In this document: positions 15,001 through 27,000 of the stretch, piece after piece
Numbering within the stretch: position 1 is the stretch's first letter
Layout of the letters: each line of letters starts with the position of its first letter
Source: CAZOOM01 sp964460795
GTDB taxonomy: Bacteria > Omnitrophota > Omnitrophia > Omnitrophales > Aquincolibacteriaceae
NCBI GenBank assembly: GCA_964460795.1
Contig: CAYWRU010000011.1
Coordinates: forward strand, 8,577 to 72,576
Reading direction: 5' to 3'
Length of the DNA stretch: 64,000 nucleotides
Program-made: the position numbers and the translations under genes
The notes under the pieces: model-generated
What the model saw: the letters and a program-made list of their open reading frames with translations, nothing else
Told to the model about the DNA's origin: nothing
Databases searched by the model: none

Positions 15001-18000
15001 CGCGCCGGACTTACGCCTTCCTTATTTCCCCATCCGGGGTAAATCTGCTGAAGGGTTTGTTCAAACTGGGCGCGGTGTGTTTCGATCATGTGGTAAGGCG
15101 TTCCCTCTTCCGTCCACTCGTGTAGACTTTCCAAAGCGGCCGCATGGGCCACCTCTTCTTTAGAAGCTTGGCCAGCAAGAATCTGAGCAGCTGGCATTGT
15201 TAAATGATTCTCATGATAAATCGCTTGTATAACCCGGAGCTGATTCGCCGTAAGATATTTAAAATATGCCGTATGGGCCCTGATCCAGATGGTCTGATCG
15301 CTGCCGTACCGAATTTCCTTAATTTTTGTTTCCGCTTCATTCAGTATTTTGTCCACTGCTTCCGCGCTGATTCCGGTTTGTGCCGCAATGTCATCCGGCT
15401 CCAGACCCGCTTCCATTTCCGGCGCATAAAACTGCAAAACTCGCAGAGAATTTTTAGGGTCTTGGTCCGGTATTTTGGAAACGGCTTTTCCCCATAGTTC
15501 TCTGTTTTTGTCTTTGGACAAAAACCGGAATCGCGAATCCCCTAAAGACCGGAGTTTTTTTAGATAAGGCTTTGAGATTGAGTTGTTCAGATTCAATTCC
15601 TGCCAAATCTGGGCCCATGAGTGTCCCTCTTGATAACGTCGAATCAGCGCCTCGCGGCAGCGGGAAGGGATTTGATTAAGATGAACTTTATAGCGAGTAA
15701 AGAGACGCCGATCAGCCGTAAACCGGATCATGCCATTATAATAATGTCGGACCATCTGGCTGCGGTGGTATTCCAAATCCTGAGGCTGAAAAGTGGCGCC
15801 GGTTTCTTCCGTCAATTTCCGGAGAATAAATTGCTGCGTTTCATGCATGGTTTGGAATTCCGGCCGGGACCACGAGGCAGGATTACGGATCTCCTCATAA
15901 AGCTTATATAGTGCAGAGCGCAGTTGGTCCAAAGATTCGCTGTTACTGCGCACTTCAGAGCGGGAGGGAGTGAAAGTGACGATAAAACGCGCACCGTTTT
16001 TTTGGATGTCCAGATCCCAAAATCTCGAGATCTCCGCGCTGACACCCGCTAACGGAAAAAACCCCTCTAGGTGATCTTCGCGAAGTGAAGACATCGGCGA
16101 TTGAATCTCGTGATGCCCCGGCTTCGGTCCTTTTAATAGAATTTCAATGTTTTCTTCGGGAAATAAATGAATGTACGCTGCGATTGTGTGCGACAAATCA
16201 TCGAATGGAACACGATTGGCTGCGCCTGATTTTTGAGGTGTTTTGATTGAAGATAAAAATCGAATGTTGGCCACCAGCGCCGCAGTGGTTAAAAGAAGCG
16301 CTCTCCAGAGATTTTCCGGGGTTCTTTGCAGAATCTCCCGGGCTTGATCGCTTTGAAATACGGCTGTTTCAAATGCTGAAAACAAATCCTGATATCGAAA
16401 TTGAGTTGAGTTTTTATGTTTTACGGTATACATCACAGCCGCCAAAGCCCAAGGAAACAATTTTAAAAAGGTCTGGTCGGCTTCCGTCCTTGCATCCAGC
16501 TGAGCAAAGAAGCTTTCTTCGTTCACAGGTTGTGCCCCGTATAAAAACTGCGAAAGAATGGCCCCTCCGCGCAACATGGCTGTATTGCGTTCATCGGTCA
16601 CAAACTCAAAGGCTCCCTCGGCCGATAGTCCGGTTTCCAAGAACGCCGAATTAAACGGCAGTACAAACTCTGAGATAAAATTATTTAGTCTTTCAAAAGT
16701 TCCGCCTGACTCGAATAATTCTTTGGGCGCGGCTTCCAAATTGATCTCATGCTCCGCATCAAATTTCAGCGGCGGATCCCGGAACTCAACCGCGGTTTTT
16801 TCCTCCCGCATTTCCGATCGGGAAGGGCTGATTTGTAAAATACCTTGAATGACTTTGAGCGAGCGCTCAAGCAGTTCCGGATCGAGAGACGCGTCTTCTT
16901 CTCTAAAACCCGAATCACGCACCAGGTCGATGTAAGGAAATTCAAAATTCTTCGATTCAGCAAATTCCAGGATGGCGGCAAAGGATTCGACTGATCGCCT
17001 CATAAAATAAAGGGCTCTTTTGTCGTTTGACTGGAGCAAGTGGAGAAGTTCTGCATCGGTTGGAAGCGGATCCCCTCCCGAATTTTTCAGAAAGAGATGC
17101 AAAAAGTAGAGCCGGTCTCCCCATTCCATTGAGTCCGCGTTTTGGATCATCAGGCCTGCTTCTGCGGCAGCACTTTCATCGCTTAAAATAATCCCCAGAT
17201 GTTCGCCGGCTTTCCCATCCCAATTCGCCTCCGGAGATAGAAAGCGCTCATAAATAGCGTAGAAATAATCCTGAACAAACTCCATAACCTCAGGAAAACG
17301 CTCCACCTGCTGAGCTGTAAACCGGGTGATGTGATTTGAAACCATCTCGGTATCTGAGGCGGCGCGCGGGAAAAACATGGTTTCGTTGGAGTTCATTTCA
17401 GTGATTCCAAGCGGTACGGACCGGACATTGATCAGCGCGGCAAGATGGGTCTCGCGGTTAAAACGAATTTTGATGGGCCCATCCGGAAAATCAAAAGTCC
17501 GTTCCCGTCCCGGCGCCACGGCCCCAATAATTTTACGGTTCACAGCCACGGCCAAACCCAGCGAGCGGTGCCGCAACTCGATCATTGCGTTATCGATCAT
17601 CAAAAGCTTGGATTCCATGGGCTTTATTTCATAGGAATGTTCGGCATTGGGAAGAATGGATTCGCCATCTTGTCCCCGAACCTCAGAGCGGGTTTGTGAG
17701 ACATTCACTACTGGCTGGGCGAGAAGATGTATTTCAAAAAGCGCGCGCGCAATCCTTGGTTTGTCGGTAATGATGCCCGACCATTTCCGTTTCTCTGCCG
17801 AAAACAATTTCATTTCCAGGCCTCCGCCTTGTCCGAACCCCAGAACAAAATGTGACACGCCCTTTTTGCCCCAGTAGCTTGCAAAGCGCTTGTCCTGGGC
17901 GGTTAACTCGAGCGGTACTGAATGGGCATGGGTATGTCCCATCCCATGGGCGACACTTTCAAATCTCGGTGAACTTTCATGCTCTGCATCCGCCGAAAAC

Positions 18001-21000
18001 AAGACTCCGTAGCGCCCTGGCCGAATCTTAAATATGTTAAAAGACAATTCGGATTGGGGAGATGCCCGTTGAATCTGTACAAGAGTTTCAAGATCAGGAA
18101 AAGGGTCAGTCACAAGAGGTCTGTGCTGCTTTAAAAGTTTCGGCGTTATAGCGCGAATCGGCATTTTGTAGCTTAAAAGTACCTGAATGAATAGAGAACG
18201 GGACTTGGCTGCGTTCGCACGGTTTAAGAAGAGGGCTTTAACGCTCTCTTCCGCATGGTTGGCGGCAAATGAAGAAAGGACGGATCGATGCATCGTATAC
18301 GCCATCGCAGGCGGAAATTTGCTTAAAAAAACCATGGGGAATGCCATGATCGGAGCAACCCATGTCTCAATGACAATTTTTTTTTGGCGCGGGGTCAACC
18401 AACCAAAAGACATGGCGCGCCGAAGATCACGCAGAGCATCTACAGTATCGTTTTCAAGACGTTCTTTCTTTTTTCGGTTCGTGGTTTTTTCTGCAACGTT
18501 CGATAGCCTCTGAATCCCTGCTGCTATTTTGTGAATATCGTATCGACTTCGAATTTCAGAACGCGCTGCCCCGTCGGTCAGAACATGGTCGATGACTCGG
18601 TGGATGGTCTCATCACGAAATCCCCTGGATATTTGTTCCGGGGTAAAGGAATACGTCTGCATCACAAAATGTGAGATCGGAGTAAAAACCGGCGGCAAAT
18701 AGGCCTGATAGCCGGGACCGGCCGGCGGTTTTCTCTGCGCTTCTTCCCGAATCTCAGGATAGTTTGGCTGGGCTTTGAGTTGTTTAAACAATGCCTCAGC
18801 CAAAAGATCTGACTGCAAATCCACGCCTTGAAAACTCGCCCCTGAACGCATCTCGGAACGAGGTAACAAAATATATTTGGGTGTATACACAAAAATATTG
18901 GGCTGGTTGGGATCTGGCATTTTCATTTGATTCCAGTCGATCGACTGAAGGCGCGCTTGGATTGTTTTTTCATTTTCCCCAAGCGGAATGAAAACCCGAT
19001 ATTGCGTCACCTGGCCGGGAATCCCTCGAGCCGGGATCTTCCAAGGAAATTCAAACTGATGGATTTCGCTTGGCGATAAATAGGGCGGGTGCCAGTAACG
19101 CCGGCGGGCATCTTCCCATTTCACATGAACGATCTTCCCTTTTGAGTCCGCATAAATGCGCAGCTCGATGGCTTGCTCTTCCGCTGCATGGGCCAAATGC
19201 ATGGCCAAATATTCGAGCCCTGTTTGTGCGGGGTGAAGATCGCTTTTCCTTTGTGTTTTTTTAGGAGCGTGCAATTGCCGCGCAGGCGGGATGACCACGT
19301 TGTCGGTTTTAGCAGATTCGATTTTTTTTCTTGGTCTTCTTTTCACGACTCTATTCACTAATTCGTCAGGCGATTGAGATAACAATTCGTCCGGATCGAT
19401 TTCATTAAGCCTACGAAGCGCACTCCAGAATTTATTCTGATTTCCATTTTGTGGAAACCGCCGCTTAAGCACATCGCTTACAAGCTCTCGTTTTGAGCTT
19501 ACGGCCCATCGTTTCTCAATCTGATTGATGGCCGGAGTGACCGGGCCGGTGCCATGCGATAATTCGTGCCAATTTTCCGGTCTTCCGGTGTATGCAAAAC
19601 GGCCATATTGTTCACCAATATTTTTCTGGGCTTTTTCGTACAACGCCGTAAGGCATTGATCACGTTCCACCCAAACAGCCGCTCGTGCATCATCTGCAGG
19701 CGGAAAGCCAATTCCCTCGCCCTTTTCCGATATTCTTATAAAATGTTGGATGTACTTTGTGGCTGTATTATCTTTAAAGCCCGCCGGCAGAGGAACGTCT
19801 GATGCGCGAAGCGAGATTTCGTCATTGAGGGCTTTTGTAAGAAGAGGCTTGAGTCTTCCGGCCACTCTTTCTTTGAATCGATCGAGGTTCATTCCGGGTT
19901 CCAGCATAGCAGCCTTAAATTCCGCCTCCGTATCCCAAGATCCAAGAACGTACCGGAGGTTGCCTGACAACAGATTCGATTCATACCACACCTCAAACCC
20001 TTCCGGCTGATCAAAAACTCTTTGATAGGCTTGCGCGGCAAAAGACCTTGAATGAATGTGCCGAATGCCTCCCGTTTCCGTTCCAGGAGCCGGTAAATGT
20101 TTTTTTACTTCTTCCAAAAAATGGCCTTTTTCTATATCGAGAAAACTCTCCAATAATTTTCCGTCAGGAGAGGCGGCAACGATTTGACGGACCGTTTGCG
20201 CCTGGTCCACAAGTGCTTTTAGTTTGATTGGCGAAAAAGTCAGTGAAGGGTATGTTTGGGTCATGGCCGCTTTAAAGAATTCATGAAGCTCTGAAATGGT
20301 CTTAAATTGTTCCTCAGTGACAACAGGGGTTTGAGTGCTCCCCTCCAACAACGCAGGGGCATTGGCTGCAAGGGCAGCGCTCGATCCGAAGCGTGCCAAA
20401 AAAGTTCGAAGCGTCATTCCGCTTGATCTTACTTCGCTTCGCATTGCCTCGTCTGCCAGAACATGGTCGATGCTTTGAAAATTCTTCTTTGAACGCATCT
20501 CGGAGCGCGGCTTCCATGCCGCGCCCAGAGAAGTGCTCATTGCAACCGGCAATGAGCGCACTTCTGAACGGCGAGAGACCGCGGCTGGCCCACGCCATCG
20601 AAAGGCGGCTTGTTTGGCCATGGATAAAACGGCCTCGACTTTGCTGGCTGAACTGAGCGTGCTCTCATCCGGAGATCCGATCCAGATAATGGGAACTTCC
20701 AGGATTTTTTTCCGCAGATTGCGCAGCGCCAGAAGAAGATGCGTATCAAAAGCAAAATCGTAGGTGAAATCCGGATGGAGCTCCCATTTTGCATTGATGG
20801 GAAGAATGGCCTCAAGCGCTTCGCGGGTAAATCCCTTCAGCCCCGCCTGTGTATCGCGGATGTTCCAAACTCCAAGGAAAATTTTAGCAAACATATTGTA
20901 GAGAAAACTGCCGCGTTTTTCTTCACTCGAACGTCCTGAAACCACAGCTCCCGCACGCCAGCGGGAACCAAACACAGCATCCCGTTCTCCCCTGGCCAGC

Positions 21001-24000
21001 GGACCGATGAGGAGTCCGGATTCGCTCATGGGCACTGCCCGGTCGGCATCTGTAAAAATTACGAGCCTGGCACCCAACTCTAAGAGTTTTCTCATGCCCA
21101 GAAGAATGCCGCTCCCTTTTTTCCCGCGGAGGCTCGCCTTCTGTTCCCTGTTTATAAAGGCCACTTGGACCTGTCCGGATTTGAGTTTGTCTGGAAAGCG
21201 CTTTTGAAGGATTTCCAGCGCTGCCTCGCCAGAGCTTTGCGTGGTTTTAATTTGAGGCAGCGGAACATTTCCTTCCAGCTGGCTTTTTTGTAAAAGTTTC
21301 AGAATAAATAAAAGCCCCCGGCGTACGACTTGGGACAGAAAACGGATATACCATTGCCAGAACGCTGAGTGCATCAAGGTGCTGGGCAGGGTCTTGAATC
21401 TCAGTTCATCTGTTCTTATTTCTCGAACGCCGGTTTCCCGCTCGCCGTCATCCACGAGGAGCATCTGGTAACTTAGGCGCGGATTCACGGAAAAAAGCTC
21501 ATCGAGCTCTGTAATTTTTGCAGCCAGAGCATCTTCCCCATGCGGATTTTCGCTGGACCACGGCCGCAACCGGTTTTGCTCAGCAAACATGGAAAAAACA
21601 ATTCCGACTTTGAGAGGCTCGTTCCCTTCCGGACGCAGACGATACACTTCCAGAAATGAACGGATCAGCCGTTCAGCCTCGGGCAGGAGATTCTGATTTT
21701 TTTCATGCGTTTGAAGCGCGGCTCCAAGCAGATCAGCGTTGTACGCTGCTTGTTTTCCCTGTAAAAGTCCGGCCAGATTTTTTGATAACTTTGCCACGCG
21801 TTCCCGCCGCTCTCTGCTTGCCTCGCTTGGCAGTTCCGGCCAGGAGGTTTTCAAAAAGGGTTCCATGCGTTTCGCATCCATGCGGTTCCACTCGGTTTGG
21901 ATATCTGCATAGAGTTTTTTGATGTAGGATTTAAGCGGAGGCCAGACTTTTTGCATTCTGCGGGCGCTTTCCCGAAAGATGGCTCTTTGCACTGCGGATT
22001 TGTCCGGACCAAAAACCTTGCTCATGAAGTAGGGATAGAGCCATTGATAGGGAATGGGCCGCTCAGCGGTTCCGTCATATCGCAGGGTGCCATCGGCATA
22101 TGTTTCAGTCCATTTATGCTGATATTTTTCAAAGCGGCTCTCTGCCATTTCCGTAAAAATATCCATGGCCTTATAGAAAGACCGTAAACTTTTAGGATGG
22201 AGACGTTCACGGGATTTTTTAACCGTATCAAGAGCATAAGTTTCGGTAATGCTTTGAATAAAATTCGTCAAGCTGCCGGCCTCTTTCAGAGATGAAATCA
22301 ATCCGTAGATTCTGATCGGAATTTGGTTGGCCTCATGCTGGTCAACCCATTCTTTAGGTTTTTCCATATGGGGTTTGGACGTCTCAGACATCTGAGCCCA
22401 TATCACCGACGGTAAAACATTAAGGACGTTTGCAAAATTTGCACGCCCCGCCAAATTAGTAAAATATTCTGCATAGAGAAGGGCGTTTTCTGCTGTGATT
22501 TCCGATACCTCCGGCAGCTCCGGGGGCATCATCATCTTCACTCTTTTTGCCATCTCTTCCGCAGATAAAGGAGCAAAAGGATCCGCCCTCACTTCAGATC
22601 GCATTCTCCGCACCTTTGATCCTTCGATCGGGCGGACACCGAGATAGGATTCGCCGTTTTTTCGAAGAATCGCGGTTTGAATCCAGGAGCCTGCGCCAAA
22701 TATTCCGGCTTTCGCCAAATGTTGAAGCATCACAAGCGCACCAAGATGGCTCATAGGTTTTTGATCCGGGCTTTGAAAAATGGAGTGCTTTTTATTGGCT
22801 TCATCGGGAGTTTCCCAACGGCTTACCCCGGCTTGAAAGACCACGCCCTTGAGAAGGCCCTGCCCGAGCTCCTGTCGAAGAGCCAGCGGCAACTTATGAG
22901 CAATGTCCCCATTCCAAGTCGACACAACGACTAATTCTTTTGCCGCATCTTTTTCAACGCGGGCTCCTTGATTCTGCGCTCTTATTTCGGAACGACTTTC
23001 TTCATCCATTTTTATTTGTTTCCGCTCTTCAGCAAAGAAGAGGTGCGCTGGATGAAAATATCCGTCCATAACAAATTCACGAAGCAGAGGGTTCGGCGGA
23101 ATTTGCTGGGCTGCTCCTCGATTTTCTTGAAATATTCTCCTGCCAAAATGTTTCAGCGCAGCTTGCTTCGCGCTGTCTCGAAAGGTGCTATCAAGCATGT
23201 GTTTTGACCTGATGGCTCGAATCACAAGATCATGGGTCTTTTCAGAGGCGCGTTGAGATCCTTCGCCTTTGATTTCTAAAGACATATCTAGGCCCGCAAT
23301 CAACTCACCTAGCGGCCAAAGTTCTTCTTTTAAAACATAGGAGGTGGTGCTCCATGCATAAGGGTCGATCTTTCCGTACAAAGCGCCGAGTGCCGCAATG
23401 GCTTCAGAGTCCCTTGGATCGCGGGTCAAGATTTCTCGAAGCGCTGCTAGGTTGATGGCCCATTCCGGCCTTCCGCGTTCTCTTTCTAGGTGCAAATTTT
23501 GATCCGTGAATAAGGAGGCCCCCATGTCCATAAGAATCAAAGCCGCCTCATTTCGCATCGTATCCGACCAAAAATACCCTACCCGCTTTGCTTTTTGCAG
23601 TGTTTCGCGGGCGCTGTCCAACTGGCTTCCATACTTTGCTTGAATGTCCGAAGAAAATTGGTGCGGCTCTTTTGAAAACACAACGAGATCTTGGACCATT
23701 TCAAAATATTCAGGAAAGGCCTTCGCGTCCTTTATTGAACCTTGAAAATTCGGAATTTTTTCCGCCAAAGAAAGATCGTCCAAATAAAACCAGATGCCCA
23801 AAAGCAATTTCAGAAATTGTGGATCATTTGAATAATGCTGGTAAAGTCCTCGCAACGCCGCCGTGCGCGTTCGGGGACCATTGAAATGGTTTTCAGCGCA
23901 GGCAAAAAGGACCTTCTTTTCATCTTCTCCTGCAAGAAGGCCTAGCGCTTCGATGATTCGATCTTCCGCAACCCCCCTGTTGGTCGACTCGCGGACTGCA

Positions 24001-27000
24001 TGCGCCGGCAGTATTTTTAAAAGTTCGGGCAAGATTTCCCGCGCATTTCTATGCGCTAGGGCCAAAGCAGCCTCTGGAACCATAACGCTCCGGAGAAGAT
24101 CTGGAAGGCTCTTGCTGTCATCCAGCCCGGCCGTAACAGACGCCGCATAATCTGCATTAAAATGAAAGGCTTCTTTTAAAGCCGTGTTGATCCGCTCATC
24201 TTTTAAACTGCATCGGCCAAGGGCCCGAATCACTGCGGCTTTCACCCACCAGGGTGCTGATTGGCCGGGGCCTACCAACAGAAGGATTTTTTCCAACGTC
24301 GGGGGATGGACCTCGGCCATCTTGACAAGGGCTTCAGCTGCCTTCTGTCTTTGGCGGACATATTCCTTACGATCTAGATCGTCAATGACGTGAATGTCTG
24401 TCCCTAGTTTTCTGTAATCATCGAAATAGGTAACGTCGAGAAGTTCGATGAGCCGATCCGTGAATTCATACAAACGATGCGCCCCCGCCACTTCAATGGC
24501 CGCCAGACGAAGCGGGATAATTTCGTCATAAAAAGAGCTGTAATAATTAAAAGGCAGTCCCGTTTTGCGTTTTAAGAAATCAACCCGCTTGCCAACACCT
24601 TCCTGCCCTTGCCCCAAAACATCCCCGAGATAAAGAAATGTTTCTGCGGCATATTGAGCCACTTCTTTAGGTGCTTCGGTCATGGCCGCAATCACAGCGG
24701 CCCGGTCATCCGGATCGATTGAAAAAAGATTGCGAATTATCTCTGCCGTGCCCTTGGAAAAAACTGCTTTTTCAGGCGGGTTCTGAGGAAGTTCGTTTTT
24801 GAGCCGGGAAAAATAATCTGCCAACACTTCCGTCCGCATCAATAGAGTGCGATGAACATCTGCGAGCCTTTTCAATTCGGCTTTGGGAATGGTGATGATG
24901 AGGGTGGCGTGCCGCTGGAAAGGATGGTTTTCAACTTTAAGGAGAAGCTCTTGGAGACGATGAGCCCTGCCGGACAGCGCCCGGTTCAGTTGCTTTGTAG
25001 TGAAAAAACCGCTTACGCCTCCCTTCAAATAATAGTTTTCCCCGTCTTCGTCCACGCGCACACGGACGCGTTGACGGATCCTTTTTTCATAATCGTGAAA
25101 AATTTCTTCCGTCCAATTTGAAATGACTCCTTGATAGGCCCACTGCAGCTGATAGGACGATTGGGTGGTTGCCAAAAGAACCGTAAGATCCGGAGATTTA
25201 ACCGTATTTGGCTTTGTAAGAGAAATGGTTCCTTTGCCGGAGGTTTCGTTTTCCGGCGGGATCAAATATTCAAAAGGGCTTACTCCAAATTCATAAAAAT
25301 ATATTTTTTCTCTGGTAAAAATAATTGGCATGCTGCCTATCCTGCCTTCTCCTAAAATTTCGTCCGGTGAGATGCCGGGCAATCCCGGTCCAGTATAGGG
25401 TCGCATCCGAGCCGCCGCTCGATCCAGCAACGCCAAATCATTCTGTGAATAAACCGTGGACGTTTTTTCATCACTGCGCATCTCGGAGCGGGAAAGCGGT
25501 GGTCTGCGGTCTGTGGACGTGTTTGTTCTTAAAAGTTCACGGGCGATGAGGCGGGGATCTGAGAAATTAAGCCGGCGGCAAACATTGTAGATTTGCCGGA
25601 TTTCGGCGCGGCCATTGGGAATTACAAAAGAAGATTCGGTGCGCACCGCGGACTGGTTAGGGACAGGCCCTGTTAAACCTTGGCCGTCATCCTGAAGCCC
25701 AAAGGGCTGAAGGGTCTCAGATCCTTTCCGCCAGACAGAAGGACGGACCCGCCGATTTGTTTGGCGGGCGCTGCGCTCAGGATGACGTTGAGAAATGATC
25801 GCGGCTGTTGGCCGCGTCATAAGGGTTTTATACTGCTCTCGATGACGCGCGTCAGGTTCTCCTAAATGCGGAGTGACAATGACATAACTAAGCCCTGCAG
25901 CTTCCAGAGATTTTTCAAGAGCGCGGCGGTGAAATCCTCCGAAAACAAGCGCGCTGAGTTTTTCTTTTTTTGCCTCCAGATGCTGGAGGAGATTTTTTGT
26001 GACAGCCTCATCCCGGGCCTGGGCAATTTGATAAAATTTTTCAGCCCGCTCAATTAAATTTTCCCAAGCCTTGGAAAAAATCATGGACTGTCCGGACTGC
26101 TGCACCAGAAATCGTGCAAGGTCGGCAGTTTTCACTTCGCTTAATTGTTTTTGGATGGACTGGTGTTCTTCAGGCGTCATTTCCAGGGAGTTAAGTTTCT
26201 CAAGCCCCTCGATCATTTGCTGGGCTTCGAAAAGTTTTTGGTCCGTTTCCTTAAGTAAAAGAGTGCCCGCGGTCTTTTTTTCTAAAGCCTGAAGTTTCTG
26301 GGCAAGCGTTTCTGTGTCCAGGCCCTGCAGCCTTCCGGGGATTAAGTGAGCTTCGCGGGTCTTAGAAAACTGATCGAGCGCGGCAAAGAAAAACTCCGGA
26401 GATTCAGGGTCGGATCGAGCGCTCCCGGGAAGTCTTTCAAGCATAGAGTGAATATAGCCCGGCATCTGTCCTGGGTTTTCATAGGCGTTGCGGCGGAGCT
26501 TCTGCCAGCGAATAAACTCCTTGGGAAACTGCTTTGCGCCGAGAAGGTCGATCTGGCGTTTTAAACTTTCAAGATCGCGGCGAATGGCGGTTTGATATTT
26601 TGCGGCATGGCGGTAGGCGGCAACATTCATCTTGTAAAGCTTGAGATCGTCAATACCTATCAATCTAAAATTCGAATTTCGAAATCCGAAATCCGAAACA
26701 ATGTCTAAATTTGAATTTTCAAAATTTAAAATTATTTTGTTGGATTTGGAATTTTGAATTTTGGATTTGTTTCGATTTTCGATATTCGGACTTCGAATTT
26801 TTATTTTTTGGATGATATGCGCATATTCCGCGCCGTTGATGCGCAGTTGATCCATTAAAAAATACGCGACTTTTTTCCGCGCCGCTGCATCAGGAATAAA
26901 ACCAAAATAATCCTCGGTCGGGACCGCGCCTTCGTATCCTTCTTCAAAAACGGTTGTAACCCCAAATTTTCCTACAACATGCTGGATCAGCTTAGCGATA

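Larger units (their letters stand above)
1458..25490 (-). repeat. 29 dispersed in-frame RSExR-coding repeats
   Basis: All copies share one phase. RSEVR starts (low coordinate) at 1458, 2919, 3525, 5307, 15948, 17676, 20427, 20556 and 22587. RSEMR at 2316, 7638, 13455, 16806, 18846, 20493 and 25476. RSEIR at 10683, 12549, 14277, 18549 and 22980. RSELR at 6429, 7911, 9048 and 11895. RSETR at 4224 and 11442, RSETQ at 4176, RSEAR at 10170. Codons vary (CGC/CGT/CGG/CGA/AGA for Arg, TCC/TCT/TCA/TCG/AGC for Ser), so conservation is partly at protein level. Distances between copies range from tens of bases to 2.5 kb. Confidence 0.9.

Noticed and set aside
16247..16654. 135-codon plus-strand frame inside the giant gene
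   Set aside because: Opposite a well-supported coding frame, no ribosome site or domain, Pro/Arg-rich composition typical of an antisense shadow.
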